Positions 1-6,257 are shown, numbered from the stretch's first letter. The stretch is 12,140 nt of DNA from Psychrobacter sp. (GCA_012270355.1 JAAXIL010000069.1:1-12140), one strand, 5' to 3'. The notes: generated by a model not told the origin, from the sequence alone. Program-made: numbers and translations.

Positions 1-22
1 TTTAGCTCTTAACCGGGCTCCT

Positions 23-60
23 AAACCCCTCGCTTCAATAAGAAGCGGGGGGTTTATTTA
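23..60 (+). terminator. Rho-independent terminator of a gene upstream of the window
   Basis: A 13-bp stem pairs 23-35 (AAACCCCTCGCTT) with 43-55 (AAGCGGGGGGTTT) around a 7-nt loop, with a single G-U pair, followed by TTTATTTATAA. The stem is GC-rich in its middle and the 3' side is T-rich, as in an intrinsic terminator on the plus strand. The A-tract on the 5' side is too short to argue strongly for use on the other strand. The gene it ends lies outside the window, so yhhQ should have its own promoter downstream. Confidence 0.85.
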
Positions 61-64
61 TAAT
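59..64 (+). promoter_or_regulatory. Putative -10 box of the yhhQ promoter
   Basis: A perfect TATAAT lies just after the terminator. With a start about 7 nt further on, the transcript would begin near 71-72 and carry the palindrome and the riboswitch as its leader. No good -35 box is seen at 16-18 bp upstream, where the sequence falls within the terminator hairpin, so this is a proposal based mainly on the -10 hexamer and its position. Confidence 0.4.
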
Positions 65-71
65 CTTACCC

Positions 72-90
72 TAGCTAAAACTTTTAGCTA
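72..90 (+). repeat. 19-nt palindrome in the yhhQ leader
   Basis: TAGCTAAAA-C-TTTTAGCTA is a perfect inverted repeat with a single central base. In RNA it would form about 7 bp with a 5-nt loop at or near the proposed 5' end of the transcript. Its last base is also the first base of the riboswitch P1 stem. It could be a protein-binding operator, a 5'-protective hairpin, or chance in AT-rich DNA. Confidence 0.6.
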
Positions 91-119
91 CAGGTTCCCT
101 CACCCTGTCTTAAAAAGGA
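90..119 (+). promoter_or_regulatory. preQ1-I riboswitch controlling yhhQ translation
   Basis: The element is about 30 nt. P1 pairs ACAGG (90-94) with CCTGT (104-108) around loop TTCCCTCAC, and an A-rich tail follows (CTTAAAAAGGA, 109-119). This matches the compact H-type pseudoknot layout of the preQ1-I class (GG-TTC loop, ACCC strand, A-rich tail, purine end). P2 can form between T96-C97-C98 and G117-G118-A119, which occludes the Shine-Dalgarno AAGGA (115-119), located 7 nt before the yhhQ ATG. The expected effect is translational: preQ1 binding blocks initiation. The class assignment is from sequence and pairing only, and is supported by the function of the gene it precedes. Confidence 0.88.
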
Positions 120-126
120 TTATCTG

Positions 127-783
127 ATGCAAACGTCTGCGTTACAGTTTTCCAGTACTACCTACAACCGAGCCTTATTCTGGCTGGTTAGCCTACACAT
201 CTTAATTATTGCGACCAGTAACTATTTGGTGCAACTCCCCTTTGAAATATTCGGCTTCGCCACGACGTGGGGTGCTTTTACCTTTCCGTTTATCTTTTTG
301 GTTACCGATTTAACAGTTCGCATATTCGGACGCAACCTTGCTCGCAAAATTATTTTCTTTGCGATGATTCCTGCCTTAATTATTTCCTACTACTTTTCGG
401 TGGTATTTTTTGAAGGCAAATTTGTTGGTCACAGTCATTTGCTGGAATTCAATCTATTTGTGTTTCGAGTGGTGCTTGCTAGTTTTAGTGCCTATGTGAT
501 TGGTCAACTCTTAGACATTACGATTTTTGCCCGTCTTCGGCAATTAAAGACATGGTGGGTTGCTCCGTTAGCATCCACATTCTTTGGCAATCTTATTGAT
601 AGTCTGGTGTTCTTTACTATCGCATTCTATCAAAGCCCTGATCCCTTTATGGCGGAACATTGGCTGGAAATTGGTTTGGTGGATTATACGTTTAAGATGA
701 TTATCGGTATTTGTTTATTTTTGCCACTTTATGGCGTGATTTTGGCGAAACTGCAAAGCTATCTAACAAAGAACAATGCCTAG
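127..783 (+). CDS. yhhQ: Queuosine precursor (preQ0/preQ1) transporter, YhhQ family
   Basis: A 218-aa inner-membrane protein that closely resembles E. coli YhhQ (about 221 aa), which imports 7-deazaguanine precursors for queuosine modification of tRNA. Recognisable family stretches are the start of the first helix (ALFWLVSLHILIIATSNYLV), TTWGAFTFPFIFLVTDLTVR, a central ASFSAYVIGQLLD, the FGNLIDSLVFF helix and AEHWLEIGLVDYTFK near the C-terminus. About six hydrophobic segments are seen. The ATG at 127 has AAGGA 7 nt upstream, inside the preQ1-I riboswitch, so import is probably shut off when preQ1 is plentiful. The stop codon overlaps that of the convergent racemase gene. There is no other queuosine gene in the window. 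Family assignment is firm; which precursor is carried is inferred. Confidence 0.95.
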   Translation: MQTSALQFSSTTYNRALFWLVSLHILIIATSNYLVQLPFEIFGFATTWGAFTFPFIFLVTDLTVRIFGRNLARKIIFFAMIPALIISYYFSVVFFEGKFVGHSHLLEFNLFVFRVVLASFSAYVIGQLLDITIFARLRQLKTWWVAPLASTFFGNLIDSLVFFTIAFYQSPDPFMAEHWLEIGLVDYTFKMIIGICLFLPLYGVILAKLQSYLTKNNA

Positions 784-1520
784 GCATTCTGAGCCAGTAG
801 GAAGTCCACGCCTGTTTGTGCATGTATCACAGTGGTATCAAACACAGGAATTGGGCTGTCAGCTTGACTGATGAGCAGTCCAATTTCTGTGCATCCTAAA
901 ATCACCCCTTGGGCTCCATTCTCAGCTAACCGTTTGATAATTTGGATATAACGTTGTCGAGAGGCATCAATTATTTGTCCTTGGCAAAGTTCATCATAAA
1001 TGATGCGATGCACGTCTTCTCGCTCTCTGTCGTTAGGAATCATTACGGATAAGCCTGCATCAATAAGACGTTGTTTGTAAAAGTCCTGCGTCATGGTGAA
1101 TTGCGTGCCCAGCAACGCAATTTTAGTCAGTCCTGCTTGCTTGATGGCATTAGTGGTAGCGTCGGCAATATGAATCAGCGGTAAACCTGTCGCCTTAGTT
1201 ACAGCGTCTGCCACCTTGTGCATGGTGTTGGTGGCAATGAGTAAGCCAGTTGCCCCTGCTTGTTTGAGACGCAGTCCACTATCTGCCAATATATCACCCA
1301 TTGCATCCCAATCGCCTTGCATCTGCAAGGTTTCGATAGGTGAGAAGTCTAAGCTGTGTATCAGTAACTCTGCTGAATGCAGTCCGCCTAAACGCTCTCT
1401 TACGCCCTCGTTAATCAGGCGATAATAGGTTTGGGTGCTTTCCCAACTCATACCGCCAATAATGCCGAGGGTGTTTTGTTTGCACAATGTTGGCGATTGA
1501 TGTTGACCTGAATTCGGCAT
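780..1520 (-). CDS. Aspartate/glutamate racemase family protein (YgeA-like amino-acid racemase)
   Basis: A 246-aa cytoplasmic protein of the Asp/Glu/hydantoin racemase superfamily, which interconverts L- and D-amino acids without PLP using two acid/base residues in pseudo-symmetric lobes. The N-terminal LGIIGGMSWEST (18-29) is a family signature. The first catalytic strand reads ATNTMH (96-101), with Thr97 where aspartate racemases carry Cys; the second reads LGCTEI with Cys210. The Thr/Cys pair is the pattern of the E. coli YgeA branch rather than of the symmetrical Cys/Cys enzymes. AAGGA sits upstream of the ATG at 1520. It is transcribed divergently from the nudC remnant and its tail overlaps yhhQ by 4 nt, with no room for a terminator in the gap. 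The substrate cannot be read from the sequence. Confidence 0.88.
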   Translation of the reverse strand: MPNSGQHQSPTLCKQNTLGIIGGMSWESTQTYYRLINEGVRERLGGLHSAELLIHSLDFSPIETLQMQGDWDAMGDILADSGLRLKQAGATGLLIATNTMHKVADAVTKATGLPLIHIADATTNAIKQAGLTKIALLGTQFTMTQDFYKQRLIDAGLSVMIPNDREREDVHRIIYDELCQGQIIDASRQRYIQIIKRLAENGAQGVILGCTEIGLLISQADSPIPVFDTTVIHAQTGVDFLLAQNA

Positions 1521-1548
1521 AAACTGTCTTCCTTATTTCATCCCGCTG

Positions 1549-2397
1549 TTGTATTTAAGTATGGCAAAACCATTGCATCATCTTATCGTATTGTCTGACG
1601 ATTTACATAACATTGCTTTTTCGCATCGTTTATTTTGTTCATTGCAAGATGATGATTTATCAACCCTTTACCCCCTTCTGCCTGTTAGTCAAGACAACGA
1701 GCAGAAACCTCTATATGTCGCAACCTGGTCAATGCTAACGGCATCGCATCAAGCACAAATTCAATCTCGTGTCGGTATGCCCGAGGAGTGGGAATCCACT
1801 CGACAGTAGATTACTCATCTAAGTAACACTGATAGCCAAGTAATGATGACCGCCATTCAACTGTTGCGTTGGCATGCCAATCACAATTTTTGTAGTCGGT
1901 GTGGAGCATCGGCCACCGTTTCCGATTTTGAGCTGGCTTACGTTTGTACCGTTTGTCATTATCGGCAATATCCTCGCATTCAACCGTGTGTCATCGTTGC
2001 CATTACTCGCCAGTTTGAAGGTCGAACGCAACTTTTGCTGGCTCATCATCGGCGTTATGGCGATAATCCCATGTATGGATTGATTGCAGGCTTTGTTGAA
2101 ATTGGCGAGAGTTTGGAGGGGGCGGTGCATCGTGAGGTAGAAGAGGAAACAGGGCTAGCTATTTCCAATTTACGCTATCATAGCAGTCAGCCTTGGGCGT
2201 ATCCATCGAATTTAATGGTTGGATTTTATGCGGACTGTGTCAATGAGAATGCTAGTGATGAGTTGAAATTGGATGACACGGAGCTCACCGATGCCCAATT
2301 TTTTGACTTAGACAACTTACCAAAAATTCCGTTTAAAGGTTCAATTGCTCGTACGTTGATTGACGAATTACTGGTAATTAAAACTCAAGGTGTTTAG
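1549..2397 (+). pseudogene. nudC: NADH pyrophosphatase NudC, interrupted by one in-frame amber codon
   Basis: Two adjacent reading frames, 1549-1809 and 1843-2397, lie in the same phase with no other stop between them. Together they make a NudC-length protein of about 280 residues. NudC hydrolyses NAD(H) to NMN(H) and AMP and removes NAD caps from RNA. The first part is the variable N-terminal domain and ends ...WESTRQ; the TAG at 1807-1809 is followed in frame by ITHLSNTDSQ and then the zinc ribbon and Nudix domain. E. coli NudC reads VRQVIDL at the same place, so the stop replaces a single residue. The start is TTG 1549 or ATG 1561; neither has a clear Shine-Dalgarno. It is either a nonsense mutation, a sequencing error, or (less likely) a gene expressed as two pieces. 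Confidence 0.8.
1843..2397 (+). CDS. Zinc-ribbon and Nudix part of NudC (possible separate product)
   Basis: This 184-aa open stretch carries every catalytic element of an NADH pyrophosphatase. A four-cysteine zinc ribbon (Cys17, Cys20, Cys35, Cys38) comes first. The complete Nudix box follows at 83-105, with GFVEIGE, then REVEEETGL (metal-binding glutamates present). The NADH-specificity motif SQPWAYP is at 115-121, close to the family consensus SQPWPFPxS although the final Ser is Asn. If translation restarted at ATG 1843 or ATG 1846, a protein lacking only the N-terminal domain would result. No good Shine-Dalgarno precedes these codons. In E. coli the N-terminal domain contributes to the dimer, so activity of the short form is uncertain. 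It should be read together with the split-gene entry. Confidence 0.6.
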   Translation: MMTAIQLLRWHANHNFCSRCGASATVSDFELAYVCTVCHYRQYPRIQPCVIVAITRQFEGRTQLLLAHHRRYGDNPMYGLIAGFVEIGESLEGAVHREVEEETGLAISNLRYHSSQPWAYPSNLMVGFYADCVNENASDELKLDDTELTDAQFFDLDNLPKIPFKGSIARTLIDELLVIKTQGV

Positions 2398-2461
2398 CTT
2401 TGATTTGCTATGCTTTTTTTTGTTTGAACGACATATTCGCTAGCATCAACCCCGCCAAAAA

Positions 2462-2903
2462 ATGCTCAACAACATGATTTGTCCCGAGATGACCGAACGC
2501 ACCATTTGTCACATTTGGCAAGACGTGGAGTTCAATAAGCATCTTGCCGACCTTCAAGTTCGCCTTTCCAAGGCACATGCGATGCTGATTGCTCGGCTTA
2601 GGTCACGAGGCTTTGCTGTGACGCATGAGGGCAATCCATGTTTGTTTTATTGGTTGGACGTGTCACAATTTGAAGGACAGTTTGACGAAAAAATAGGGCA
2701 CACGAGCCGTCACCTCGCTGAAGTGGATACGGCAGAGCTGGCAATGCAGGCACACAAAGACGGCTGGCTGGTCGCTCCTGGGTATTTATTTAGCCCAAGT
2801 TTGGATAAAGCGAACAGATGGAAAACGCATATTCGTTATAAATGTCACCACCACCACCGATGAGTTTTTGGATTGGTTGGTGGGGTGGTTGGTTGGAAGG
2901 TAA
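2462..2903 (+). pseudogene. C-terminal remnant of a MocR-type (GntR-HTH/aminotransferase-like) regulator, frameshifted
   Basis: Only the last third of a PLP fold-type I regulator is present. TERTICHIWQDVEFNKHLADL followed by a long basic helix, then GNPCLFYWLDV and GWLVAPGYLFSP, matches the C-terminal domain of MocR-family proteins (about 450-500 aa when whole). The winged-helix DNA-binding domain and the PLP-lysine region are absent, so the gene is 5'-truncated. After THIR the frame is broken: reading on in the same frame ends at 2863 in YKCHHHHR, whereas removing one T at 2836-2837 gives RINVTTTTDEFLDWLVGWL, ending at TAA 2901-2903. RINV is the expected family sequence here. The frame opens only 18 nt upstream of the ATG at 2462, after TAG 2441-2443. 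Confidence 0.72.
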
Positions 2904-2917
2904 CTCAGTTTATTCTG

Positions 2918-3084
2918 TTATTCGTACTCTAAAACTTCCCCTTCAAAGCTATAAAAAGTTTTACTGCCATTTAACTTGACATAAATTATCGACTTATCAT
3001 CATCTGTCCAAGTGACATCTACATAATCATATAAAAACGGCACGATGATTCACCTTGAAAGTTAATGATGCCAGATTTATCTGC
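2918..3084 (-). pseudogene. WG-repeat protein remnant, frameshifted
   Basis: Two short minus-strand frames join into one protein. From 3084 downward it reads ADKSGIINFQGE; from about 3049 in another frame it continues IIVPFLYDYVDVTW, then DDDKSIIYVKLNGSKTF and SFEGEVLEYE, with a stop at 2918-2920. Adding one A at about 3049-3052 fuses them as INFQGEIIVPFLYD, which has the spacing of a WG-type repeat (GxIxxxGxxIVPxxYD). The 5' end is cut by an in-frame TAG at 3085-3087. A GTG at 3043 could give a 41-aa peptide, but I see no good ribosome binding site. This is the end of a decayed repeat protein whose original role is unknown. Confidence 0.5.
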
Positions 3085-3130
3085 CTAATCCTTTATAGCG
3101 TGACGTGGTGACATTTAAATACACCAAGCT

Positions 3131-4102
3131 CTATGCCTGAATCTGCCTTTCAAACCCTCGCAAACGTTTATAAATTGACAAAAGTTCAATCACCGTGCCC
3201 CACGAATATACAAAAAACTTAAATGACTCTTCGACTTTGCCAAACGCTCGCACGGTTTGTTGAATCACGCCAAAAGTGACGACACCTGCCACAATGGTTG
3301 GACCCATCGCAATATACACGAGTATCACATTGGCTTGCAGATACGACCACTTCACCAAATCAAAATACAAGTAATTCCAATACAGCTTAAAGTAATTTTT
3401 TCGCACATTGCCAAATAATTGGCTTAAGGTTTCGGGGTCAGCTCGATTGGCGTGGTCTTCGCCATATACCAATTCTTTGCGGTACGCCGCCTCAACCTTT
3501 TGGTTATTGAACTCAAGCCCGGGCAGTTTAATGCCGACCACTGCCAATAATATGGTGCCGCCAAGTGACACAATAATCGCCAAATACACCAAGCCATATT
3601 GTACCTCGCCAAATATCGGGAACGTGGTGATGTTCTTGCCAAGCTCAACAAGTAGGGGCATAAAGGCAATCAGCGTCATCACCGACCGCATGAAATTCAC
3701 CCCCAAAGTTTCCATGATGCTGGCAAAACGCATGGTGTCTTCTTGAATCCGCTGCGATGCTCCTTCAATGTGGCGTACCTCATCCCAATGGGCGGTGTAA
3801 TAATCGTTCATGGCGGTTCGCCAACGAAAGATATAGTGACGGGTGAAAAAATCAATCAGCACCGCCACAATGATATAAATGCCCGCAATTTTGAAAAACG
3901 TAAAACAGGTCCACAAAAACTGCTCGAACGTGATGGTATTCGGCTCGGTCACCGCCACCTGAATCATGTCGTAAAACTCACCAAACCAGTCGTTAATCTG
4001 AACGTCTAGGCTCACCTGATACCAAGTCACTGCTATGATGAGGAGCGTGCCGAGTATTGACCAAGGCAACCATTTTTTATTGAGGAAAAAACACTGAAAC
4101 AC
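3131..4102 (-). CDS. sbmA: SbmA/BacA family peptide transporter, short form
   Basis: An inner-membrane protein of the SbmA/BacA family, proton-driven importers of peptides such as microcin B17, proline-rich antimicrobial peptides and bleomycin in enterobacteria. Strong family blocks are present: WSILGT near the N-terminus, HYIFRWRTAMNDYY, EGASQRIQEDTMRFA, GIKLPGLEFNNQKVEAAYRK and LLSIYKRLRGFE at the end. It is about 323-327 aa against 406 in E. coli; the missing 80 residues are the N-terminal helix region before the WSILGT block. I chose GTG 4102 because GGAG lies 6 nt upstream, whereas ATG 4114 has no Shine-Dalgarno; using ATG adds four residues. The natural substrate here is unknown. It lies 226-238 nt downstream of glmS. 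Confidence 0.85.
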   Translation of the reverse strand: MFQCFFLNKKWLPWSILGTLLIIAVTWYQVSLDVQINDWFGEFYDMIQVAVTEPNTITFEQFLWTCFTFFKIAGIYIIVAVLIDFFTRHYIFRWRTAMNDYYTAHWDEVRHIEGASQRIQEDTMRFASIMETLGVNFMRSVMTLIAFMPLLVELGKNITTFPIFGEVQYGLVYLAIIVSLGGTILLAVVGIKLPGLEFNNQKVEAAYRKELVYGEDHANRADPETLSQLFGNVRKNYFKLYWNYLYFDLVKWSYLQANVILVYIAMGPTIVAGVVTFGVIQQTVRAFGKVEESFKFFVYSWGTVIELLSIYKRLRGFERQIQA

Positions 4103-4340
4103 GGGTTGCTCCATGCAGGATTAAAAAGGTGGGGGCTTGCGAGAGACTATGATAAGCCCACTCGTGAGTTGACAACCGAAGGCTCTACAATAAGCAAAGC
4201 AAAATGCGTGACCCAGCTTAAATAAAGCGGAGATTAGCCAAAACCCATTTGCCGCTAAAAAATTACTTCTTAGTATGAATCGCTTTTTAGTATGAATCTT
4301 TATTACTCGCGTACACAAGTCGAAATAAATGCGTAGCGAT
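4103..4340. other. Intergenic region between glmS and sbmA
   Basis: The spacer contains a direct-repeat pair (4266-4298) and, at the glmS end, an AT-only inverted repeat (AATAAAT 4324-4330 with ATTTATT 4339-4345) that overlaps the glmS stop and is at best a weak terminator. A 65-codon minus-strand frame (4318-4121) has no recognisable motif and no convincing ribosome site, and it does not resemble the missing N-terminus of SbmA. I do not call it a gene. Confidence 0.5.
4266..4298. repeat. Pair of 16-bp direct repeats, 17-bp period
   Basis: CTTCTTAGTATGAATC (4266-4281) and CTTTTTAGTATGAATC (4283-4298) match at 15 of 16 positions and are one base apart. On the minus strand the unit reads GATTCATACTAARAAG. 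They lie 25-75 nt downstream of the glmS stop in the direction of its transcription. Function is unknown; tandem duplication or a paired protein-binding site are both possible. Confidence 0.75.
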
Positions 4341-6200
4341 TTATTCTACGGTGACTGATTTTGCTAGGTTGCGGGGCTGATCCACATCGGTGCCACGCAA
4401 AACCGCCACATGATACGATAGTAGTTGTAAGGGAATGATATATACAATCGGAGCAAGCAACTCATGCGTGTCAGGCACATAAACAACGTGCAATCGCTCG
4501 TCGGCTTCGATTTGACTGGTTTCGCTGGCGAATACAAACAACTCGCCATGCCGTGCGTGCACTTCTTGCATATTGGCTTTGAGTTTGTCCAACATCGCAT
4601 CTTTGGGAGCAAGCACCACGATTGGCATGTCCTTATCGACGAGAGCCAGTGGTCCATGCTTGAGTTCACCGCCTGCATAGCCTTCTGCATGAATATAAGA
4701 AATTTCTTTAAGTTTTAATGCCCCCTCTAGGGCAATCGGGAACTGCGTACCTCGACCCAAAAATAGCGTGCTGGTTTTGACTTCAAAATGTGCGGACAAT
4801 GTTTCAATGTCTGAATTCAAACTTAAGGTCTGATACAGTTCCCCTGACAGTTTGTGCATTTGGGTAATAATTTCAGCGATATCTTCCAAGGACATTCGCC
4901 CTTGTAGTTGTCCTAATTTGAGTACCAAGCAAAGCAGTGCCACCAGTTGCGTGGTGAAGGCTTTGGTGGAGGCGACACCCACCTCTACGCCTGCGGCAGT
5001 GGCTAAGAAAATGTCGGTTTCTCGCACCAGCGACGACGTTGGCACATTACATAACGCAAGGCTTAGTAGTCCTGAAATGTCACCCGATTTACTTCGTCTT
5101 TGTATATCTCGCAGTGCCGATAGAGTGTCTGCCGTTTCGCCAGATTGCGAAATGCAAATGATGAGCGTGTTATCGACGACGACAGGATTGCGATAGCGAT
5201 ATTCACTGGCGATTTCCACCGAGCAGGGCAGGCGAGTGATGTCCTCAAACCAGTATTTTGCGATCATGCCCGCATGATAGCTTGTGCCACACGCCAAAAT
5301 TTGGATGTGCTTGACCGATGCCAGTGCGTCTTCATGACGGCTTAAAAAGTCTGATTTGAAGGTGGTGCCATCTATCGCCAAATCTAGCGTTTTACTAACC
5401 GCATCGGGCTGTTCATAGATTTCTTTGAGCATATAATGGCGAAATTCGCCTTTGTCGGCATTGTGCTGAGCGGCATCAAGCTCATTGACGTTGCGAGTGA
5501 CTGCCTCGCCATCTGCAAAAATCGTCACGGCATTACGGGTCACTTTAGCGATGTCGCCTTCTTCTAAATACATAAAGCGGTTGGTCACTGGCAAAAGTGC
5601 CAGTTGGTCGGAGGCAATGAAGTTCTCGCCAATGCCTACGCCAATCACCAGTGGCGAGCCAAGACGCACAGCAATGAGCTCATTGGGGTTGTCAACGTGC
5701 ACGACTCCCAAAGCAAATGCTCCATGCAGCCGAGGGGTAACCGCTTGCACGGCAGTTAGCAAGTCGCCTGATTCTGTATACGCATCAGCGATGAGATGAG
5801 CCACGACTTCGGTGTCGGTTTCTGACGTGAAGGTATAGCCCTTATTCTGCATTTCACTTTTTAGCTCGGCGAAGTTTTCGACAATACCATTATGCACGAC
5901 GGCAACCTTGCCCGAGACATGCGGATGGGCATTTTTTTGGGCGGGTTCGCCATGCGTTGCCCAGCGGGTATGAGCAATGCCGATGTGACCGTTAAAGTAG
6001 TCGGGGTTGGTAGCTACCGCATCCACCAAAGCCTGCACCTTGCCGACTTGTCGTTCACGGTGTAGCTCATAGCCCATGCTTTCTTGAGTAATGACCGACA
6101 AGCCTGCCGAGTCATAGCCTCGATACTCGAGTCGTTTTAGTCCTTCGAGCAAAATACCTGCAATGTTGCGTTCTGCCACTGCTCCGACGATACCACACAT
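4341..6200 (-). CDS. glmS: Glutamine-fructose-6-phosphate aminotransferase (isomerizing)
   Basis: A 619-aa cytoplasmic enzyme that makes glucosamine-6-phosphate from fructose-6-phosphate and glutamine, the entry step to UDP-GlcNAc for peptidoglycan and lipid A. The N-terminal nucleophile Cys2 is in MCGIVGAV. The glutaminase domain shows HTRWATHG (77-84), VVHNGIVEN (102-110) and ETDTE (127-131). The two sugar-isomerase (SIS) domains show CGTSYHAG (304-311), SQSGETADT (351-359), LGRG (482-485), EGALKLKEISYIHAE (492-506) and GELKHGPLAL (511-520). The C-terminus DQPRNLAKSVTVE is the conserved catalytic tail. It is about 10 residues longer than E. coli GlmS (609), partly from a longer RRSKSGDISGLL segment in the first SIS domain. 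AAGGA lies upstream of the ATG. It follows dsbB by 65 nt, a gap filled by a tandem repeat. Confidence 0.98.
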   Translation of the reverse strand: MCGIVGAVAERNIAGILLEGLKRLEYRGYDSAGLSVITQESMGYELHRERQVGKVQALVDAVATNPDYFNGHIGIAHTRWATHGEPAQKNAHPHVSGKVAVVHNGIVENFAELKSEMQNKGYTFTSETDTEVVAHLIADAYTESGDLLTAVQAVTPRLHGAFALGVVHVDNPNELIAVRLGSPLVIGVGIGENFIASDQLALLPVTNRFMYLEEGDIAKVTRNAVTIFADGEAVTRNVNELDAAQHNADKGEFRHYMLKEIYEQPDAVSKTLDLAIDGTTFKSDFLSRHEDALASVKHIQILACGTSYHAGMIAKYWFEDITRLPCSVEIASEYRYRNPVVVDNTLIICISQSGETADTLSALRDIQRRSKSGDISGLLSLALCNVPTSSLVRETDIFLATAAGVEVGVASTKAFTTQLVALLCLVLKLGQLQGRMSLEDIAEIITQMHKLSGELYQTLSLNSDIETLSAHFEVKTSTLFLGRGTQFPIALEGALKLKEISYIHAEGYAGGELKHGPLALVDKDMPIVVLAPKDAMLDKLKANMQEVHARHGELFVFASETSQIEADERLHVVYVPDTHELLAPIVYIIPLQLLSYHVAVLRGTDVDQPRNLAKSVTVE

Positions 6201-6223
6201 GGTTTTTCCTTGTTATCCAAACT

Positions 6224-6257
6224 TACTTTAGTCACTTAATTACTTTAGTCACTTAAT
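6224..6257. repeat. Perfect 17-bp tandem duplication upstream of glmS
   Basis: TACTTTAGTCACTTAAT occurs twice head to tail (6224-6240 and 6241-6257) with no mismatch. It fills most of the 65-nt gap between the dsbB stop and the glmS start and ends 24 nt before the glmS ATG. It may be a recent slippage product or a paired binding site in a glmS leader. The unit is on the minus strand ATTAAGTGACTAAAGTA. Confidence 0.9.

Noticed and set aside
1819..2130. 103-codon minus-strand frame across the Nudix region.
   Set aside because: It is antisense to the zinc ribbon and Nudix domain, whose motifs are complete on the plus strand.
2871..2900. Run of GG doublets (GGTTGGTGGGGTGGTTGG and onward) resembling a two-tetrad G-quadruplex and the thrombin-aptamer pattern.
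   Set aside because: It is explained by the codons of the MocR remnant's Trp-Leu-Val-Gly tail once the frameshift is repaired, and lies in decayed sequence.
4121..4318. 65-codon minus-strand frame upstream of sbmA, possibly a lost N-terminus or small gene.
   Set aside because: It shows no similarity to SbmA helix 1, has no ribosome site, and crosses the direct-repeat pair; it is more likely a chance frame.
4324..4345. AATAAAT/ATTTATT inverted repeat at the glmS stop as a terminator.
   Set aside because: The stem is purely A-T with an 8-nt loop and no proper T-run, so it is too weak to call.
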